Shown here piece after piece: positions 60,769-64,000 of a stretch of 64,000 nt of DNA; within the stretch, counting starts at the first letter, position 1; each line of letters starts with the position of its first letter. A model generated the notes under the pieces. The model ran no database searches. It saw only the letters and a list, made by a program, of their open reading frames with translations, and had not been told where the DNA came from. Position numbers and translations under genes: made by a program. Origin of the DNA: CAVUBL01 sp963837945 (lineage in GTDB: Bacteria > Acidobacteriota > Thermoanaerobaculia > Multivoradales > DATKCC01); assembly GCA_963837945.1 (NCBI GenBank), contig CAWIQD010000015.1, positions 62,001 to 126,000 on the forward strand. The letters are read 5' to 3'.

Positions 60769-61347
60769 TTAGCCGTTCTGCTCGTACGCGGCGCCGAGCA
60801 GCCGCTCGACCTCGTCGGTGACCTCGTCGACCGAGGTGAGCGACAGCTTGTGGGTCGCTTGCCCGGGGGCGCTCGCGGGTGCCAGGAGGTCCGAGGCCGG
60901 GGGGTCGGTGTAGCGCAGCCCGACGTCCACCCGGGTGCGGGTCGCGGCCGCGACCGCCGCGAATTGCCGCCGCCGCACGAAGGGTACGTACGTGCCGCGG
61001 GCCTCGGCCCGGACGTCGTCGCCCAGGTCCTCGAGCGCCGCGCGCAGGGCGTCGAAGATCGGTCGCAGGGCCGCCTTCGGGCCGGCGAACTGCGAGTCGA
61101 TCGACTCCTCGACCGACGGCGGCTCCCAGCCGGCGGCGCGCGCGGCGGCCTGGGCGATCGCCCACTGGGAGTTCTGGGGCACGCCGTGCTCCTCCTTCAA
61201 CCAGCGGCGGACCGCGCTCTGGTCCAAGGGATCGATCCCGCTCGCGGCGACGAGCTCGACCCATTCGTCGACGCTGCGCCCCGTGCGCTCCCGCATCGAC
61301 TCGGTGACGGCGGCCATCATCTCCTCTGGACCCTTGCCTCGGCTCAT
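60769..61347 (-). CDS. DUF4287/DUF5655 domain protein
   Basis: A 192-residue protein from ATG 61347. Residues 1-70 resemble DUF4287 (AAVTESMRERTGRSVDEWVELVAASGIDPLDQSAVRRWLKEEHGVPQNSQWAIAQ). Residues 85-190 resemble DUF5655 (LRPIFDALRAALEDLGDDVRAEARGTYVPFVRRRQFAAVAAATRTRVDVGLRY). No signal or membrane segment, so it is cytoplasmic. DUF5655 is predicted to bind nucleic acid or ligand, but the activity is unknown. It stands alone. Confidence 0.82.
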   Translation of the reverse strand: MSRGKGPEEMMAAVTESMRERTGRSVDEWVELVAASGIDPLDQSAVRRWLKEEHGVPQNSQWAIAQAAARAAGWEPPSVEESIDSQFAGPKAALRPIFDALRAALEDLGDDVRAEARGTYVPFVRRRQFAAVAAATRTRVDVGLRYTDPPASDLLAPASAPGQATHKLSLTSVDEVTDEVERLLGAAYEQNG

Positions 61348-61456
61348 CGCTCGGCCCTCCTCGGGAGATCGTGCCACGAAGTCCCCTCCCCTGCCAGACC
61401 CCCGGAACGTCGGCGATCGCGCCCCTGCCACGGGAGCCGCCGGCGGCGCGAGTGCT

Positions 61457-62260
61457 TCAGGTTCCCGCGCCGCGTCCGACCACGACCTCGACCCTCCGAT
61501 TCTGCTGCCGGCCGCCGGCGGTCGAGTTGTCGGCCACCGGCCGCGACTCGCCCAGGCCGACCGTCGTCATCCGCCGCGCTTCGACGCCGTGGCCGGCGAG
61601 CCATGCCTCGACCGCCGCGGCCCGGCGCTCGGAAAGTTGCAGGTTGTACTCCTCCGAGGCGATCGAGTCGGTGTGGCCCTCGATCCGGATCGGCCGCCCC
61701 TTCATCTCGGCGAGGACGCCGGCCACCTCCGCGAGCGTCGCCTCGGCGTCGCTCCTGAGGTCGGCCGAGTCGAAGTCGAAGAGGATCGAGCCGGGCAGGC
61801 GGATGGTCACCTCGGTGTCGCTCACCTTCGCCCCGAGGCGGGCCAGCCGGTCGTCGAGGCTGGCGGTGGTGGTAGCGAGCCCGCTCGCGAAGCCGGCGAG
61901 GCCGGTGGTCCGGTCGACCAGCGGGCTCATCCGCATCGTGAGGCGGGTCGTCTTGTCGCGGTTCCACTCGGCGCCGACGGCTTGCTCGGCACGCGCCTGG
62001 GCGCCGGGTGGCTCGGGGTCCTCCCAGGCGATCGCCGCCCGGCCGGGAGACGGAGCGGGCCGCGCGGCGGACGCCGCCTCCGGAGCGCCCGCCGTCTCCG
62101 CCGCCGGAGCTCGCGCCGCGGAGGTTGCCGGGCCGGAGCCCGCTGGCGCGCGGCCGTCTGCGGCCTCGGCGGGGGCCTCCGGCGAGCGGCCGCAGGCGGC
62201 CCCCGCGGCCGCCAGCGCCAGGACCGCGAGGGCGACGTGCCTCTGCCAGGACGAGATCAC
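61457..62260 (-). CDS. OmpA-family (peptidoglycan-binding) lipoprotein-like protein
   Basis: A 267-residue protein from GTG 62260. The export signal HVALAVLALAAAGAACGRS contains a possible lipobox (GAAC), followed by a long Ala/Pro-rich linker. The C-terminal OmpA domain is clear: ILFDFDSADLRSDAEATLAEVAGVLAEMKGRPIRIEGHTDSIASEEYNLQLSERRAAAVEAWLAGHGV, GLGESRPVADNST and QNRRVEVVV. The Asp and Arg that hold diaminopimelate (HTDS and LSERR) are present. It likely anchors the outer membrane to peptidoglycan. It starts 8 bp after the next upstream gene's stop, so the two form an operon. Confidence 0.9.
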   Translation of the reverse strand: MISSWQRHVALAVLALAAAGAACGRSPEAPAEAADGRAPAGSGPATSAARAPAAETAGAPEAASAARPAPSPGRAAIAWEDPEPPGAQARAEQAVGAEWNRDKTTRLTMRMSPLVDRTTGLAGFASGLATTTASLDDRLARLGAKVSDTEVTIRLPGSILFDFDSADLRSDAEATLAEVAGVLAEMKGRPIRIEGHTDSIASEEYNLQLSERRAAAVEAWLAGHGVEARRMTTVGLGESRPVADNSTAGGRQQNRRVEVVVGRGAGT

Positions 62261-62268
62261 GGCGATGG

Positions 62269-62790
62269 CTACTTGTCGGTGACCGGAACGTCCTCGAACG
62301 GCTCGGTCTGGGCCATGAGGACGGTCAGCGTCTCGACCCCGGGCGGCGGCGCCGGGAACTTCGCCCAGAAGCGCTTCGTCCCGCCCGCCGGCACCTTCTC
62401 GTCGATGCCGCTCGTGTCGCCGTTGATCCACTCGTCCTTCGAGGCGAGGGCGTGTCCTTCCTTGTCGGTCAGGACGTAGTACTTGGTGCCGTTCTCCTCG
62501 TCGACGACGTAGGTGTCGGCCTTGCGGGTGAGCCCGAACTTCACCCGCGCCTCCTCGGAGCCGCCGTTCGAGACCGCCCACTTGACGGTCAGCACGTTGC
62601 CCTTGCGTTCGACCTCGATCAGGGACAGCTCGACGCCGTCCCAGTTGGTCGGGGCGGAGGCGAGAGGGGTCGCGGTGGCCGCCTGGGCGCGCGCGGCCGG
62701 GGTGGCCGCCGCCGCGACGAGGGCCAGGAAGACGAGGAAGCCGAGGGTCCCGTGGGACTCTCGGAAGCGAGCCGATCGGCGATCGACCAT
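62269..62790 (-). CDS. Secreted protein of unknown function, upstream of the OmpA gene
   Basis: A 173-residue protein with a signal peptide (GTLGFLVFLALVAAAATPAARAQA). The mature part is a beta-rich domain resembling the DUF4352-type Ig fold: WDGVELSLIEVERKGNVLTVKWAVSNGGSEEARVKFGLTRKADTYVVDEENGTKYYVLTDKEGHAL, then VPAGGTKRFWAKFPAPPPGVETLTVLM. Such domains often sit next to OmpA-type proteins. Together the pair probably acts in the periplasm. Function not known. Confidence 0.8.
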   Translation of the reverse strand: MVDRRSARFRESHGTLGFLVFLALVAAAATPAARAQAATATPLASAPTNWDGVELSLIEVERKGNVLTVKWAVSNGGSEEARVKFGLTRKADTYVVDEENGTKYYVLTDKEGHALASKDEWINGDTSGIDEKVPAGGTKRFWAKFPAPPPGVETLTVLMAQTEPFEDVPVTDK

Positions 62791-62963
62791 GGCGTTCTCC
62801 TCGGCGGGATCCCGGCCGGGCTCACCTCGGGGCTACCGGCCGGCGCCGCCAGCTTCGGATTGTCGTTCCGGAGAGTCTACCTCCGAAAGGCGCGGTGGGA
62901 CCGATCGGGCCGAGTCGCGAATAGGTGGCCGCGGCCGGGCGTAGGTGTAGTGTGAACGTCGAG

Positions 62964-63599
62964 ATGACCATCGCCCCGCGGCAGCCGGCGCCCTCCGCGC
63001 ACCCTGTCGGCGCCGACCTGGTGTTGCGCGCGCGGTCCGGGGACGGCGAGGCCCGCGAGGAGCTGGCCCGCACCTTCGGACGGCCGGCCTATCTCCTGGC
63101 GCTCCAGCTCCTGGGCAATCCCGAGGACGCCCGCGACGCCGCCCAGGACGGCCTGATGCGCTTCTTCTCGCGCCTCGACCGCCTGGATCCGGGCCGACCG
63201 GTGCGCCCCTGGCTGCTCGCGATCGTGAGAAACGCCGCCCGCGACTTGGCGCGCCGCCGGCGGGTGCGCCAGACCTCCTCGCTCGACGCCGCGGTCGAGG
63301 CCTTCGGTGTCGAGCTGATCGACGACGCCCCGGGTCCGGAGACCTTGAGCCGCCGCGAGGAGCTCCGCAGGAAGGTCTGGCGCGCCTTGGGCGAGTTGCG
63401 CGAGACCGAGCGCGAGATCCTGGTCCTGCGCGACTACCAGGACCTCTCCTACGCGGAGATCGCGGCGGTGCTCGGAGTGCCGCTGGGCACCGTCATGTCC
63501 CGGCTCCACCGGGCGCGGCGCGCCCTGAGAGCCCTGCTCGCCGGCGACTACGCGGAGCGACCCGGGGCGGACAGCGCACAAGGAGGCGTCGAGCCATGA
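62964..63599 (+). CDS. ECF-type sigma factor
   Basis: A 211-residue protein from ATG 62964; a GTG at 62952 is possible. Region 2: LARTFGRPAYLLALQLLGNPEDARDAAQDGLMRFFSRLDRLDPGRPVRPWLLAIVRNAARDLARRRR. Region 4: LGELRETEREILVLRDYQDLSYAEIAAVLGVPLGTVMSRLHRARRAL. The stop overlaps the ATG of the following anti-sigma gene, which is the usual pairing. It diverges from the OmpA operon across a 173-bp gap. Confidence 0.92.
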   Translation: MTIAPRQPAPSAHPVGADLVLRARSGDGEAREELARTFGRPAYLLALQLLGNPEDARDAAQDGLMRFFSRLDRLDPGRPVRPWLLAIVRNAARDLARRRRVRQTSSLDAAVEAFGVELIDDAPGPETLSRREELRRKVWRALGELRETEREILVLRDYQDLSYAEIAAVLGVPLGTVMSRLHRARRALRALLAGDYAERPGADSAQGGVEP

Positions 63600-64000
63600 G
63601 AGACGACGACCGCCGGCGCGGATTCGACGAAGCGCTCCTGTCCGGCTACCTGGACGGCGAGCTGACCCAGGCCGAGGCGCAGCGGGTGCGGATCCACCTC
63701 GAGGACCACCCCGACGCCCGCGCGCTCTTCGACGAGATGCAGCGGACCCGGGAGGCGACGATGACCACCCGCTTGAAGGTGCCCGAGGACGTGCAGTGGG
63801 ACGAACGGCCCCGCGGCCTGGTCTCGCTCTTCAGCCGGCGCCTCGGCTGGCTGCTGCTGGTCGCCTGGGCGCTCGCCGTCACGGCCTACGGGCTGTGGCA
63901 GTTCTTCACCTCGCCCGAGTTCCTGGTCGAGAAGCTCGTCGCCGCCTCGGCGGTCTCGGGATTCGGCCTGCTCTTTCTCTCGGTCTTCCTCGACCGTCTG
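63596..64000 (+). CDS. Putative anti-sigma factor (3' end beyond window)
   Basis: The ATG at 63596 overlaps the sigma-factor stop (ATGA). The first 60 residues read DEALLSGYLDGELTQAEAQRVRIHLEDHPDARALFDEMQRTREA, matching the helical layout of anti-sigma zinc-finger domains, but the two Cys are missing (HLEDHPDARAL in place of HLxxCxxC), so no zinc is expected. Two membrane helices follow (LGWLLLVAWALAVTAYGLWQFF and VSGFGLLFLSVFL). The window ends within the second. Partner of the ECF sigma factor upstream (inference). Confidence 0.8.
   Translation, partial: MRDDDRRRGFDEALLSGYLDGELTQAEAQRVRIHLEDHPDARALFDEMQRTREATMTTRLKVPEDVQWDERPRGLVSLFSRRLGWLLLVAWALAVTAYGLWQFFTSPEFLVEKLVAASAVSGFGLLFLSVFLDRL

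Overview
The window is high-GC DNA (by eye about 70% over most of its length) from a Gram-negative bacterium. Outer-membrane proteins, several large MacB-like 'ADOP' permeases, DUF4097 proteins under an ECF sigma factor and a rich set of multihaem c-type cytochromes together suggest an environmental Acidobacteriota genome (inference; no rRNA gene is present to confirm it). At least seven conserved genes carry single-base frame breaks with good coding sequence on both sides, which looks more like residual indel errors in a GC-rich assembly than like mass gene decay.

Layout. 1-7.8 kb: DUF1003 membrane protein, a broken GT-C glycosyltransferase, a four-gene operon (ECF sigma factor, zinc-finger/HEAT anti-sigma factor, two DUF4097 proteins) and a secreted PQQ-type sugar dehydrogenase. 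7.8-12.4 kb: an ABC transporter pair whose permease gene is interrupted, one base into its last sense codon, by a complete group II intron (10526-12375). An empty copy of the target hairpin lies at 7821-7858 and fixes the intron ends exactly. 12.5-27.9 kb: an extracellular electron transfer locus. It holds the CcsBA haem lyase (opposite strand), then a hexahaem cytochrome closely resembling Geobacter OmcS (the nanowire-forming cytochrome), an outer-membrane beta-barrel, two CsgG/TolB-type proteins, a double-parvulin prolyl isomerase, cytochromes with 26 and 16 CXXCH motifs, and two NHL beta-propellers. A perfect CRP/FNR-type palindrome lies about 100 bp upstream of the OmcS-like gene.

27.9-48.9 kb: CAAX-type membrane protease, 6-phosphofructokinase, a tightly overlapping minus-strand sugar/lipid-modification operon (two methyltransferases, HpcH/HpaI aldolase, SDR, GT2/GT-C fusion), an ABC ATPase/permease fusion, a truncated rhomboid, two ADOP permeases, orphan ExbD, Uma2-type nuclease, beta-carbonic anhydrase and a DUF1304-cyclase fusion.

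48.9-58.4 kb: an accessory island of visibly lower GC, flanked by gene remnants (Eco57I-like methylase at left, radical SAM at right). It carries a third ADOP permease convergent with a complete lasso-peptide cluster on the minus strand: precursor A, B2 protease, C cyclase, D exporter and B1 recognition element. The predicted core is GDGTSDVWDMGAGFKKAE with a Gly1-Asp9 ring. 58.5-64 kb: housekeeping and regulatory genes (membrane hydrolase, an ECF42-like sigma factor, DUF4287/DUF5655 protein, OmpA lipoprotein pair, ECF sigma and anti-sigma factor running off the end).

The two most notable systems are the OmcS-type nanowire locus with its apparent assembly genes, and the lasso-peptide island.
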